A stretch of 64,000 nt of DNA from Candidatus Rokuibacteriota bacterium. GTDB taxonomy: Bacteria; Methylomirabilota; Methylomirabilia; Rokubacteriales; CSP1-6. The notes beneath the pieces are model-generated. The model made no database searches. It saw only the letters and a program-made list of their open reading frames with translations, and had not been told where the DNA came from. Shown here in pieces: positions 16,298 through 23,794 of this stretch (position 1 is the stretch's first letter; each line of letters starts with the position of its first letter). The stretch lies in NCBI GenBank assembly GCA_003220535.1, contig QHSU01000073.1, forward strand, positions 21,064 to 85,063. Reading direction: 5' to 3'. The translations under genes and the position numbers were made by a program.

Positions 16298-16366
16298 TGA
16301 CCTCCCAGGCTATAGGACCCGTAGTACCCGCTGTCTGACCCGAAGTTACAACGGAGGATACGCCAA

Positions 16367-17116
16367 ATGGACCTAGGACTGACCGGCCGAGTCGCCATCG
16401 TCACGGGAGGCAGCAGGGGGATCGGCAAAGCCATCGCCCTTCAGCTCGCGTCGGAGGGCGTCGACGTGGCGATCTGCGCGCGCCAGCGAAGCGCCCTGGA
16501 CGAGGCGGCCAAGGACCTCGAGAAGCAGACCGGCCGGCGCATCCTGCCGATCGTGGCCGACACGACGAACTCAGAGTCCGTCGCCCACCTGGTGGACGCG
16601 ACGCTAAAGGCCCTGGGCCGCATCGACGTCCTGGTGAACAACGCCTCGACCCCGGGTGGCATGGTGCGTGGTCCCTTGGCTGAGGCCGACGAGAAGACCC
16701 TGCTCGAGGACATCGACACCAAAGTGGTCGGCTACATGCGCTGCGCCAAGGCGGTCGCGCCTCACATGCAGAAGAGCCGCTGGGGCCGGATCATCAACAT
16801 CGGCGGGCTGTCCGGACGGCGTTCCGGCAACATCAGCGGCTTGCGCAACGCCGCAATCGTGCACTTGACCAAGACTCTCGCCGACGAGCTCGGCACCCAC
16901 GGTATCACGGTGAACCTCGTCCATCCCGGCCAGACGCGCACGGAGCGCACAGACGCGGAGACCGAGCGCCGGGCGGCGAGCAACGCCATCCGCCGCATCG
17001 TCGATGCGCAAGAGATTGGCCACGTCGTGACGTTCTTGGCGTCGACGAAGGCCGCGAACGTCACCGGCGTGGCCATTGACGCCAGCGGCGGGTCGATCCC
17101 GGTGATGTTTCAGTAA
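16367..17116 (+). CDS. SDR-family protein lacking the Y-x3-K catalytic pair
   Basis: 249 residues. The Rossmann part is complete: VTGGSRGIGKA, DVLVNNASTPGGM, IINIGGLSG. At the active site, where SDRs have Y-x-x-x-K, this protein reads NISGLRNAAIVHLTKTLADE, putting Ser and Asn in place of Tyr and Lys; the upstream Ser is Gly (INIGG). It ends PGQTRTERTD and VAIDASGGSIPVMFQ. GGAGG lies 10 bases before ATG 16367. Fragments of close relatives at 9428-9516 and 19841-20308 suggest a mobile or duplicated gene. It may bind NAD(P) without classical reductase chemistry. Confidence 0.85.
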   Translation: MDLGLTGRVAIVTGGSRGIGKAIALQLASEGVDVAICARQRSALDEAAKDLEKQTGRRILPIVADTTNSESVAHLVDATLKALGRIDVLVNNASTPGGMVRGPLAEADEKTLLEDIDTKVVGYMRCAKAVAPHMQKSRWGRIINIGGLSGRRSGNISGLRNAAIVHLTKTLADELGTHGITVNLVHPGQTRTERTDAETERRAASNAIRRIVDAQEIGHVVTFLASTKAANVTGVAIDASGGSIPVMFQ

Positions 17117-17269
17117 GGCTCAGCAACTCACTGAAAGCTACTTGACACACCCTCTGTTCCGGCCCATCGTTTCGCGCATCGAGCGACTCGCGTGGCAGCC
17201 CACGTGATTGAGAGCCCTCCTCAGGCACGGGGGCGATGAGCGGCGGGGGCCAGGTAGCGGAGGTGCTCC

Positions 17270-18370
17270 ATGAAGTTCCTGGTTATTCCCGCTCTCGTAT
17301 GCGCTCTGTCCGCCGGCCAAGCTCTCGCGACTACACTTTATGAGCAGTTCAACCTCGTCTCCGATATCCCGGGCATGGCCGCCGTAACAGACCCGAACCT
17401 GAAAAACCCGTGGGGCGTGTCATTCACCGCGACGAGCCCCTTCTGGGTGTCCGACGCGGGCGCAAATGTCGCCACTCTTTACACTGGAGCGGGCGTGCCC
17501 AATGCGCTCGTGGTCTCGATTCCGGCACAAGAGCCCACCGGACAAGTCGCGAACCCGACCACGGGGTTCACCCCGACGCCAGGGAATCCCGCCCGATTCA
17601 TTTTCGCCGCGACCGACGGCTCGATCTCCGGGTGGAATCCCAGCGTCAATGGGACGGCTGCCATCGTCAAGGTGCTTGCTTCGCCGAACAATGCGTACAC
17701 GGGACTGGCGCTGGCGAGCAACGGGGCGGAAACGTTTCTCTACGCGGCGAACTTCAAGAGCGGCCACATCGACGTGTATAACTCGAACTTCGCCCCGACG
17801 ACGCTTGGCGGCTCCTTCACCGACCCGACACTGCCCTCAGGTTATGCGCCGTTCAATGTCGAGCTGGTCGCAGGAAATCTCTACGTGGAGTACGCCAAGG
17901 TGGCGCCGTCCGGAGACGAGGCCCCCGGGCCGGGCTTTGGGTTCGTCAGCGTCTTCGATACGAACGGCAATTTTGTTCGTCGCCTGATCTCCGCCGGACC
18001 GCTGAATGCGCCGTGGGGCATTACCATCGCGCCGACCGCCTTTGGCGATTTCAGCAATGAGTTGCTCGTCGGCAACTTCGGCGACGGTCGCATCAACGCC
18101 TTCAATCCGATAACCGGCGCCTTCCTGGGTTCGCTGTCGAACAGCTCCGGCGATCCAATCGAAATCGACGGACTCTGGGCGCTAAAGGTGCGCTCGGGCG
18201 GACCCAGCGTCGATCCGAATTGGGTCTATTTCACCGCCGGGATCAACGACGAAGCAAACGGCTTGTTCGGCGCACTGGCGGTTACGCCGGAACCGGGCAC
18301 GATGGGCATCCTGGCTTTCGGGGTGGTGACCGCAGCGGTCGCTGCAAGACGCCGCAGGCGGGCGCGCTGA
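17270..18370 (+). CDS. secreted TIGR03118-like protein with PEP-CTERM anchor
   Basis: 366 residues. Signal peptide (about 1-20, ALVCALSAGQALA). The body is beta-propeller-like: NLVSDIPGMAAVTDPNLKNP, WGVSFTATSPFWVSDAGAN, GLALASNGAETFLYAANF, APWGITIAPTAFGDFSNELL, as in the TIGR03118 family. The C-terminus TPEPGTMGILAFGVVTAAV followed by ARRRRRAR is a PEP-CTERM sorting signal: motif, transmembrane helix, basic tail. Exosortase would cleave it; no exosortase gene is in the window. GCGGAGGTG precedes ATG 17270. Confidence 0.88.
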   Translation: MKFLVIPALVCALSAGQALATTLYEQFNLVSDIPGMAAVTDPNLKNPWGVSFTATSPFWVSDAGANVATLYTGAGVPNALVVSIPAQEPTGQVANPTTGFTPTPGNPARFIFAATDGSISGWNPSVNGTAAIVKVLASPNNAYTGLALASNGAETFLYAANFKSGHIDVYNSNFAPTTLGGSFTDPTLPSGYAPFNVELVAGNLYVEYAKVAPSGDEAPGPGFGFVSVFDTNGNFVRRLISAGPLNAPWGITIAPTAFGDFSNELLVGNFGDGRINAFNPITGAFLGSLSNSSGDPIEIDGLWALKVRSGGPSVDPNWVYFTAGINDEANGLFGALAVTPEPGTMGILAFGVVTAAVAARRRRRAR

Positions 18371-18458
18371 CGAGGCCTCGATCGCCCACGACGATACCGA
18401 GGTCATCCTGCTAGTTACTGCCGCCGCGCGGTCAGCCGGGTCGTCCACCAGCCAGACG

Positions 18459-18609
18459 CTAGCCGCGTCGCCGCTGCCACTCTGCCGGATCCCGACTCGC
18501 GTGGAAGGAACTCAAGGCCCAGCCCGCGCTGCTCGCTCTCGTACCACTGGTACGTCGCCGCGACGTCGCGATCGACTCGCGGCTCGGCAACCAGCCGATA
18601 CTCCGTCAC
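18459..18609 (-). pseudogene. ParE/RelE toxin with internal deletion
   Basis: From GTG 18609: VTEYRLVAEPRVDRDVAATY, then QWYESEQRGLGLEFL, the N-terminal third of a ParE/RelE toxin. The next bases, one frame over, read ASRDPAEWQRRRG then TAG at 18459, the toxin's C-terminal H-(A/G)-SRDP-x-x-W end. About 45 middle residues are lost and the junction is out of frame. GTGA overlaps the antitoxin stop. Confidence 0.7.
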
Positions 18610-18713
18610 CGATCCTGGTTTGTCAGGCGACCGAGCACGTCGCGCGCGGGCCGCGCGCGGCTGGGATCTCGGCGATACTCGGCAAGCCGATCTTCGGCAA
18701 GGATAGGATGCGA
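18606..18713 (-). pseudogene. C-terminal part of an addiction-module antitoxin
   Basis: Reads LAEDRLAEYRRDPSRARPAR, then DVLGRLTNQDR and TGA at 18606. This matches the end of small addiction-module antitoxins (R-L-x-E-Y-R-x-D-P-S-x-A-x-P-W-x-x-V). The N-terminal half is not in this frame and no start is visible. It directly precedes the ParE remnant with a TGA/GTG overlap, as in intact pairs. Confidence 0.6.
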
Positions 18714-18771
18714 CTCCGGCACCGGACCAGTTCGTCGAGGCTTGCGTCACCGCGCTCGCCGGCGAGGCTTC

Positions 18772-19374
18772 TCAACGAGCCGGCAGGGGCTTTTCCCGAG
18801 TGGCGAAGTCGACCGCAACAACGACGAGATCCTTGAAGGCGCGAGCCCCGAACAACGTCCTGTAGTTTCTGCGAATACCAACCGCTTCAGCGCTCAAGAG
18901 CTGGAAGAGTCGATAGAGCTCGTCGAGCGTAGGCTGCTTGCCAGCTCTGACCAGGGCGTCGGTCAGCGCGATCAACAGTTGCCGGGGGCGGTCACCGTGG
19001 ATATAGGCGTCGGTTCCTCCGCGATCGCTCAGTGTCTGCTGGACCCTGTACGGGCGCGCCTCCAGGAGGAACCACTGGTGAGCGGGGCGCCAGCGGGCGG
19101 TGGCGACGGCCAGGCCGACTTCGAAGGGCATGTTGAACCGAGGCGCACGGCGGGAGAGTTGAACCCGACTGAGGTCATGGAAGGAATATCGGCACGCCGA
19201 GATCAGCCCGAGGATGCGGTCCAGCCGTTGTGTAGGGCCTGGGATCTCGAGTGTCGCTCGAGGGCGAAGCCCGAAGGCGCAGAGGCCGGCGATCAGCGCG
19301 ACGAAGAGTTTCTCGTACCGGGGATCGTAGGGGACGTTGAGGAAGACGTTCTGAGGTGAATATCGCTTAGCGAT
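18772..19374 (-). CDS. TIR/deoxyribosyltransferase-like protein, copy 2, intact frame
   Basis: About 200 residues, uninterrupted from just after the HTH gene's TGA to TGA 18772. Seen: RYSPQNVFLNVPYDPRYEKL, ISACRYSFHDLSRV, APRFNMPFEVGLAVA, FLLEARPYRVQQTLSD, YIHGDRPRQLLIALTDALV, LFGARAFKDLVVVAVDFATR. No ATG, GTG or TTG occurs before an internal ATG at 19131, which would remove the first 80 residues. ATC 19374 (IAKRYSPQN, where homologues would have Met) is the best positional start. Possible NAD- or nucleotide-acting effector, by fold resemblance only. Confidence 0.65.
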   Translation of the reverse strand: MAKRYSPQNVFLNVPYDPRYEKLFVALIAGLCAFGLRPRATLEIPGPTQRLDRILGLISACRYSFHDLSRVQLSRRAPRFNMPFEVGLAVATARWRPAHQWFLLEARPYRVQQTLSDRGGTDAYIHGDRPRQLLIALTDALVRAGKQPTLDELYRLFQLLSAEAVGIRRNYRTLFGARAFKDLVVVAVDFATREKPLPAR

Positions 19375-19377
19375 CGG

Positions 19378-19569
19378 TCAGGTTCGGCGTGCCGTGCGCC
19401 GCCTCGTTGCGGCCCGTTTCCTGGCGCTCTGCCTATGGTGACGTGCCAGGGCTTCGGTGACCATCGCCCGGAGCTCGCGGTAGCGCTTGGCCGAGATGCC
19501 GAGTACCCGGGCCGTCGCGGCAGGCGTCGGGTAAGGGGTGGTGATCACCGCGCGCGGGCGCAACGCCAT
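19378..19569 (-). CDS. small HTH-like protein of the duplicated cassette, copy 2
   Basis: 63 residues, same as copy 1 except for scattered changes: RVLGISAKRYRELRAMVTEA and tail ending RRTARRT. GAGTGAG precedes ATG 19569. Its TGA at 19378-19380 is followed in the same frame by CCG ATC GCT AAG, the beginning of the TIR-like frame. The conserved order and spacing support a functional two-gene unit. Confidence 0.7.
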   Translation of the reverse strand: MALRPRAVITTPYPTPAATARVLGISAKRYRELRAMVTEALARHHRQSARKRAATRRRTARRT

Positions 19570-19622
19570 GGACTCACTCTACGCAGCGAGGGATTTTCGT
19601 GTCAACGTGCTCAGAAGGATAC

Positions 19623-19840
19623 AGATCATTCAGCTCGGCGGCTTTCTTCTGGCGTTCGTGCTCTCGGGGCTGATCTTCCCGGTCGAGAACATCCCCGCGG
19701 GGCTTCGCTGGCTGTCCAACCTGGTCCAGGCGCGCTACTACATCGTGATCGTGCGCGACGCGCTCTTGCAGGGCGCCGGATGGCCCGCGGTGCGGCGGCA
19801 GCTCCCGCCCATCTGCGCCATCGGCCTCGTGTTCTACGCA
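19623..19840 (+). pseudogene. C-terminal fragment of an ABC-2 permease
   Basis: Reads IQLGGFLLAFVLSGLIFPVE, NIPAGLRWLSNLVQARYYIV, IVRDALLQGAGWPAV, then AIGLVFY. This matches the end of the intact permease at 8010-8220 (LGGFLLSFLLSGLIFPIENIP), at about three quarters identity. No start; the first base follows the cassette end directly, and at about 19840 it runs into SDR sequence. It derives from a related exporter operon, not from the copy in this window. Confidence 0.8.
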
Positions 19841-20308
19841 CGCCGGGTGGCGTGGTGACTGGTCCACTGGCGCAGGCCGATGACGACTCTTGCTCGAGGG
19901 ACATCAACACCAAGGTGGTCGGGTACGTGCAGTGCGCGAAGGCGGCGGTGCCGCACATGCAGCGGGGAGTGGGTGGGGGAGGATCATCAACATCGGCGGG
20001 CTGTCTGGGCGGCTGGCGGGGAATATCAGCGGGCTGCGCAATGCGGCCATTGTGCGATTGACGAAGACGCTTGCTGATCAGCTTGGGGCTTCCGGCATCA
20101 CCGTGAACCTGGTGCATCCGGGGGCTACTCGCAGGGAGAGGACTGATGCGGGACTGAGCGGCGGGCGGCTTCGAACGCGATTCGGCGGATTGTGGAAGCG
20201 AAGGAGATTGCGCAGGTCGTGACGTTTCTGGCGTCGACGAAGGCGGCGAATATTACGGGGGTGGCGATTGATGCTAGTGGGGGGTCCATTCCGGTGATGT
20301 TTCAGTAA
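19841..20308 (+). pseudogene. C-terminal two thirds of an SDR gene, frameshifted
   Basis: Matches 16648-17116 from the PGGM segment to the shared end SGGSIPVMFQ (TAA at 20306-20308). Internal frame changes scatter the reading: VVGYVQCAKAAVPHMQ in one frame, GRIINIGGLSGRLAGNISGL and LTKTLADQLGASGITVNLVH in another, and VTFLASTKAANITGVAIDAS in a third. Like the intact SDR it has NISGLRNAA in place of Y-x3-K. It lacks the N-terminus and is fused to the permease fragment. Confidence 0.82.
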
Positions 20309-20316
20309 GACCCGGC

Positions 20317-21738
20317 TCAGGCGGCTATGCCGAACGGAAGCCCACGAAGTTCAAGGCGCACGCGCCGACGGCCTGAGAAGAGCTGGGCGACCGAGACGTC
20401 GCGGCCGCGGTCATGAAGGACACGCCATGTCCGCTCGCGTAGTGGATAGACCAGCACCCCGCGCACCTCGGGTGAGTCGAAGAGGGATGCGTACGCGAGT
20501 ATTTGATGGATGTCGGCGCGGTGAGCCTCACGCGCATCCTCCGTGAAGGCACGCCACCCCTGCTCGTCAAGTTCGGCGAGATGGGCTTTGTACTTTGCGT
20601 CGATGACGTCAGTGCGGTCTCTGTACGTCACCACGATATCGGGTAGCAGGTGACCCATCGAGCGATGACTGGGATCGCTCCAGTCGAGCGGGACGACCGT
20701 CTCGCGCGAGCGGCCAACGCGAACCACGCCGCCTTGTAGAGCGGCCTCGCGCCGCACACTGACCTCAACAAAGCGTTCCCATAGCGATTCAAGGGGAGCT
20801 GCCCATGCCAGCCCGTCCATTTCGCGGCCGCCACCCAGTCCTCGTTCGTCGACAATCCAGCCTAGGGCTTCCAAGCCGCGACGCAACGAAGCTTCAAGCC
20901 CGCTGTCACCTGAGGTGAGCCGATTGAGTTCGGACCTCGAAGGCGTGAGCGGTTGAACATCGCGAACTTTGCTGATCAATTCATCGGCAATAGCTACAAG
21001 CAGCCGCGCCACGCTATCAACGCCACCAACAACTGCAAGATCGTCTCGAACGCGCTGAAGAGCCCAGCGCACCATGCGACGCAAGATTGGATCAGCATCA
21101 AGGTCAGGAAACCGACAGGGCAAATGGGTCCAACGACCACGTCCAAGGGAATGAGTAGTATATGAGCTCCAGATTATGTGACCGCGAGGCTGCTTCAGTA
21201 CCTCGTCCCGCACGCGATAGCCACGACGGAGACTACGCAGGAGTTCGTCCAGCCGCTTGAGTACTGGCCCGGCCAGGACCCACGGAGGAACTTCTCGCCC
21301 ACTGCCCGGTACGAGGGGATAGTCGAGGATCTCGGGCGCTCCGGCCCAGCCAGTCGTAACGAGCACTCTTCCCACTCCCGCCCATCCGAAGCGCGGCTCC
21401 ACCAGCAAGCCGCCGGCGACTCGGCCACTTTGGGCGGAACGCAGCGGAATTGCGCCTGCGTGCGCTCCCGGCAGAAGCTCGATTTGAACACCGTGCTCCG
21501 CAGACCGTATTGTGGGTGAGACGTCGAGCTTTCTAAGCGCATCTCCATTCAAACGCAGAAAGGCGTCAACGAAAGGACCCCAACCCCCTCCACGCTGGAC
21601 TGGGGCGAAAGCATCAGGATGGACGATCACACCTCGGCCGTGATCGGTCCCCTTGTACAGACGAGTCTGATCTGGCGCCTGACCGGCGTGTCGAGCTGCG
21701 AAACGCGCAGGTGTACGGCGTCGCCTAGCTTGCGGCAA
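20317..21738 (-). CDS. mcrC: McrC-like nuclease subunit of a McrBC restriction system
   Basis: 473 residues from TTG 21738, overlapping the end of mcrB by 14 bases. The C-terminal PD-(D/E)xK nuclease core is visible: LLPDIVV (D367), VIDAKYK (D380, K382) and ADIHQILAYA (Q412), with LRERTW after it. The N-terminal half would contact McrB. With McrB it forms a GTP-driven enzyme that cuts modified (methylated) foreign DNA. A later start is possible because the first 20 residues are Arg-rich and have no ribosome site. Confidence 0.85.
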   Translation of the reverse strand: MPQARRRRTPARFAARHAGQAPDQTRLYKGTDHGRGVIVHPDAFAPVQRGGGWGPFVDAFLRLNGDALRKLDVSPTIRSAEHGVQIELLPGAHAGAIPLRSAQSGRVAGGLLVEPRFGWAGVGRVLVTTGWAGAPEILDYPLVPGSGREVPPWVLAGPVLKRLDELLRSLRRGYRVRDEVLKQPRGHIIWSSYTTHSLGRGRWTHLPCRFPDLDADPILRRMVRWALQRVRDDLAVVGGVDSVARLLVAIADELISKVRDVQPLTPSRSELNRLTSGDSGLEASLRRGLEALGWIVDERGLGGGREMDGLAWAAPLESLWERFVEVSVRREAALQGGVVRVGRSRETVVPLDWSDPSHRSMGHLLPDIVVTYRDRTDVIDAKYKAHLAELDEQGWRAFTEDAREAHRADIHQILAYASLFDSPEVRGVLVYPLRERTWRVLHDRGRDVSVAQLFSGRRRVRLELRGLPFGIAA

Positions 21739-23203
21739 CCGATGTGCCTAGAATGTCCTCAATTCGATTGCGTACAGCATGAAGCTCGGACGTAGCCGGA
21801 CCAAGAAAGCCCTGGTGAAGGTATTCATCAAGCAGCGGTATGACCTCATAGCGTAGGCGGTCGCGTAGCTCGGACTCGTTTCTCGCCAGAAAGTAAGCAT
21901 GACCTGGCAGCAACTGTAGGGTCTCGTCTGGCGCGTGCTCTACAAAGACATCGGCAATCCAGTCGAACACCTGGACGGCAAGGGGTAGAGATTCACGAAC
22001 GACGACGTCACGGTTTGGAGGAAGCGTCAAGAACGCGAACCGGCGACGGATGGCAAGATCCATCGCCGCAATGTTTCGATCGGCGGTGTTCATCGTCGCG
22101 AGGATGTAGAGCGAATCGGGCAGTTGTAACTCATTTTTGCCGTCTATGGGATGTGGCAAGCGCACAGTTCGTGCGTTGGTTCCACCAACTTCGGCGGGTT
22201 CGAAGAGGTAGATCGCCTCACCAAGAACCTTGCCGAGATCACCGCGGTTGATCTCGTCGATGATGAGAAGGAAGGGACCAGTTCGGGCCTCGCGTACCGC
22301 AGCCGCAAGCGATCCTTCGCGAACTGTGAACCGGAGGGATCGTTCGTCGGCGTCGGGCGACAGACCTATGATGAAGTCCTCGTAGGTTACGGCAGGGTGG
22401 AACTGAACCGTCATCCCGCGACCGTCGAAGAACTGTCTTCTGATCGTGTCGGCCATACGTGTTTTGCCAGTTCCGGGCGGCCCTTGCAGTATGACGAACC
22501 GGCGAGCCCTGACGAGTTCGTGTACTTCACCCGCTGTGGGCTGCAGGAACAACTCGGCGCGCAGGCTTGCGTGAAAGGTTTCGTACTCGTCTAGAGCATC
22601 CTTCAATACTTGCCACCCGCGCTCATACGCGTAGAGGTCCAGAAATCCGCGAACAACGTCGCGCGCTATGCCGAGCTCTGGTGGCACCTTTGCACAGATA
22701 TATAATTCGGTACCGTAGCGATCGAAGACCCTCTCGAACTCAGGAAATCGCTCGCGAACGGTCTTCGGTACAGCAACACTTAGGGCAGCCGGATCTGACT
22801 TCGACCATGCGTCAATGCCCCGACGGGTAAGGTAGCGACGGAGTGCGGCGATTCGGCGGCGATGCCCCGGCCTGGTGAGAATACCCTCATCAGGCGCGAG
22901 GCCCCTTGTGCCAACCCCAAAGTCGATTAGCGAGCTGTCCTTCTCAGACGGAAACCATACGACGCTCGTGCCGCCATAGGGGCCTGAGGGCGGATTGTCC
23001 GAATTTATAAGGCCTGCGTATGGCACGCCCCCATCGCCAGTGTCGGCGAGCCCATACGCGTCTCGGATCGAAGTCCGCTCAAAGTGACGTTTGTGATAAC
23101 GGTCGCCAAATAGCTTTTCGATAGCTGGACGCATGCTTGGAGCCGTCGCCTGGAGACCCTGAGCTATTGCGGTCGTCAGCTCGGTGAGGGCGTCGCTTAG
23201 CAT
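21725..23203 (-). CDS. mcrB: McrB-like AAA+ GTPase subunit
   Basis: 492 residues. AAA+ domain from about 225: Walker A GPPGTGKT (241-248), Walker B IIDEINRG (314-321), and the McrB GTPase signature MNTADRNI (371-378; MNTAD-R-S-(I/L) in E. coli), followed by AIRRRFAFL. The first 210 residues (AYGLADTGDGGVPYAGLIN, VVWFPSEKDSSLIDFGVGTR, PGHRRRIAALRRYL) form a separate domain expected to read the modified base; I cannot match it to the E. coli McrB reader. ATG 23203 is the first in-frame start after a stop. Downstream mcrC overlaps. Confidence 0.88.
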   Translation of the reverse strand: MLSDALTELTTAIAQGLQATAPSMRPAIEKLFGDRYHKRHFERTSIRDAYGLADTGDGGVPYAGLINSDNPPSGPYGGTSVVWFPSEKDSSLIDFGVGTRGLAPDEGILTRPGHRRRIAALRRYLTRRGIDAWSKSDPAALSVAVPKTVRERFPEFERVFDRYGTELYICAKVPPELGIARDVVRGFLDLYAYERGWQVLKDALDEYETFHASLRAELFLQPTAGEVHELVRARRFVILQGPPGTGKTRMADTIRRQFFDGRGMTVQFHPAVTYEDFIIGLSPDADERSLRFTVREGSLAAAVREARTGPFLLIIDEINRGDLGKVLGEAIYLFEPAEVGGTNARTVRLPHPIDGKNELQLPDSLYILATMNTADRNIAAMDLAIRRRFAFLTLPPNRDVVVRESLPLAVQVFDWIADVFVEHAPDETLQLLPGHAYFLARNESELRDRLRYEVIPLLDEYLHQGFLGPATSELHAVRNRIEDILGTSVAAS

Positions 23204-23553
23204 ATGTGTACCCTAGATTCGCAACGGTGCCTTGAAGCTTTACAGCTCGATCGCTGCATTCTGCTCGCGGTCAAAGCTGGCGGAGGAGTAAGTGGACGCG
23301 TGGATGGCCTGGGGACGATCGACGCGCTCAATCAAGCGCCACAGCTGAGTATGCTGGTTGCCCTCCGCTAGCGGCTCTTTCATTCCTTACGGTTGAGCAT
23401 TCTGTGTCTTGCGTCGTGACCATGTCAACGATTACATGCGCCTCTGAAACGAATCCTTCGGAGGCCCGCCTGTACCGCTCCCGGTTTCTGGGACACGCGA
23501 GGGGGATATCAAGATAGCGCCCCCACCCTCGATCGTGACCCGATCTGACCCGA
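23204..23553. other. intergenic, no gene seen
   Basis: Upstream of mcrB on the minus strand; should contain its promoter. Base composition is less GC-rich than the flanking genes. No family-like translation in any frame. Confidence 0.5.
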
Positions 23554-23735
23554 TCAGCCTTCGGGGACCGGCTTCCGGATCATCTCGAGAAGGTCGAACG
23601 GGCTATACGGTTTGGCCAGATAGGTGGACGCTCCCGCGTTCTTGGCCTTCTGCTGGTTGCCGCTGAGCGCGAACGACGTGATGGCGATGGCCGGCGTGTC
23701 GGCCGTGGCCGGCGCCTTGCGCAGAGCGTCTCTGG
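23554..23735 (-). pseudogene. C-terminal half of a response-regulator receiver domain
   Basis: Minus strand from about 23735: LRKAPATADTPAIAITSFAL, then SGNQQKAKNAGASTYLAKPY, then SPFDLLEMIRKPVPEG and TGA at 23554. This is the second half of a CheY-like domain (T/S at strand 4, the conserved K-P after strand 5). The half with the phosphorylated Asp is absent and unrelated sequence lies upstream. Missed by start-codon based gene finding. Confidence 0.78.
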
Positions 23736-23776
23736 GTCCACTGCTCCTGCTGCAACGTCATCGCCCTGGCCGTCGC

Positions 23777-23782
23777 TATAAT
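23777..23782 (+). promoter_or_regulatory. TATAAT -10 box of the nuclease-helicase gene
   Basis: Perfect TATAAT ending 12 bases before ATG 23795, so transcription would begin about 5-7 bases before the start codon and the message would be nearly leaderless. No convincing -35 hexamer 16-18 bases upstream. Confidence 0.5.
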
Positions 23783-23794
23783 CGAGAAGCTGTG

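Larger units (their letters stand above)
18757..19622. repeat. copy 2 of the 0.86-kb duplicated cassette
   Basis: Second copy of 14329-15191, same orientation. It interrupts between addiction-module debris on the left and a permease fragment on the right. Differences from copy 1 are mostly single substitutions, many synonymous in the two genes, plus one base fewer in the TIR-like gene, which restores its frame. Confidence 0.85.

Noticed and set aside
14329..19622. Duplicated cassette as an insertion sequence
   Set aside because: No transposase, no terminal inverted repeats and no target-site duplication visible.
23624..23794. 57-codon N-terminal extension of the nuclease-helicase
   Set aside because: It overlaps the receiver-domain remnant on the other strand and a TATAAT box lies inside it; RecB-like homology starts after ATG 23795.
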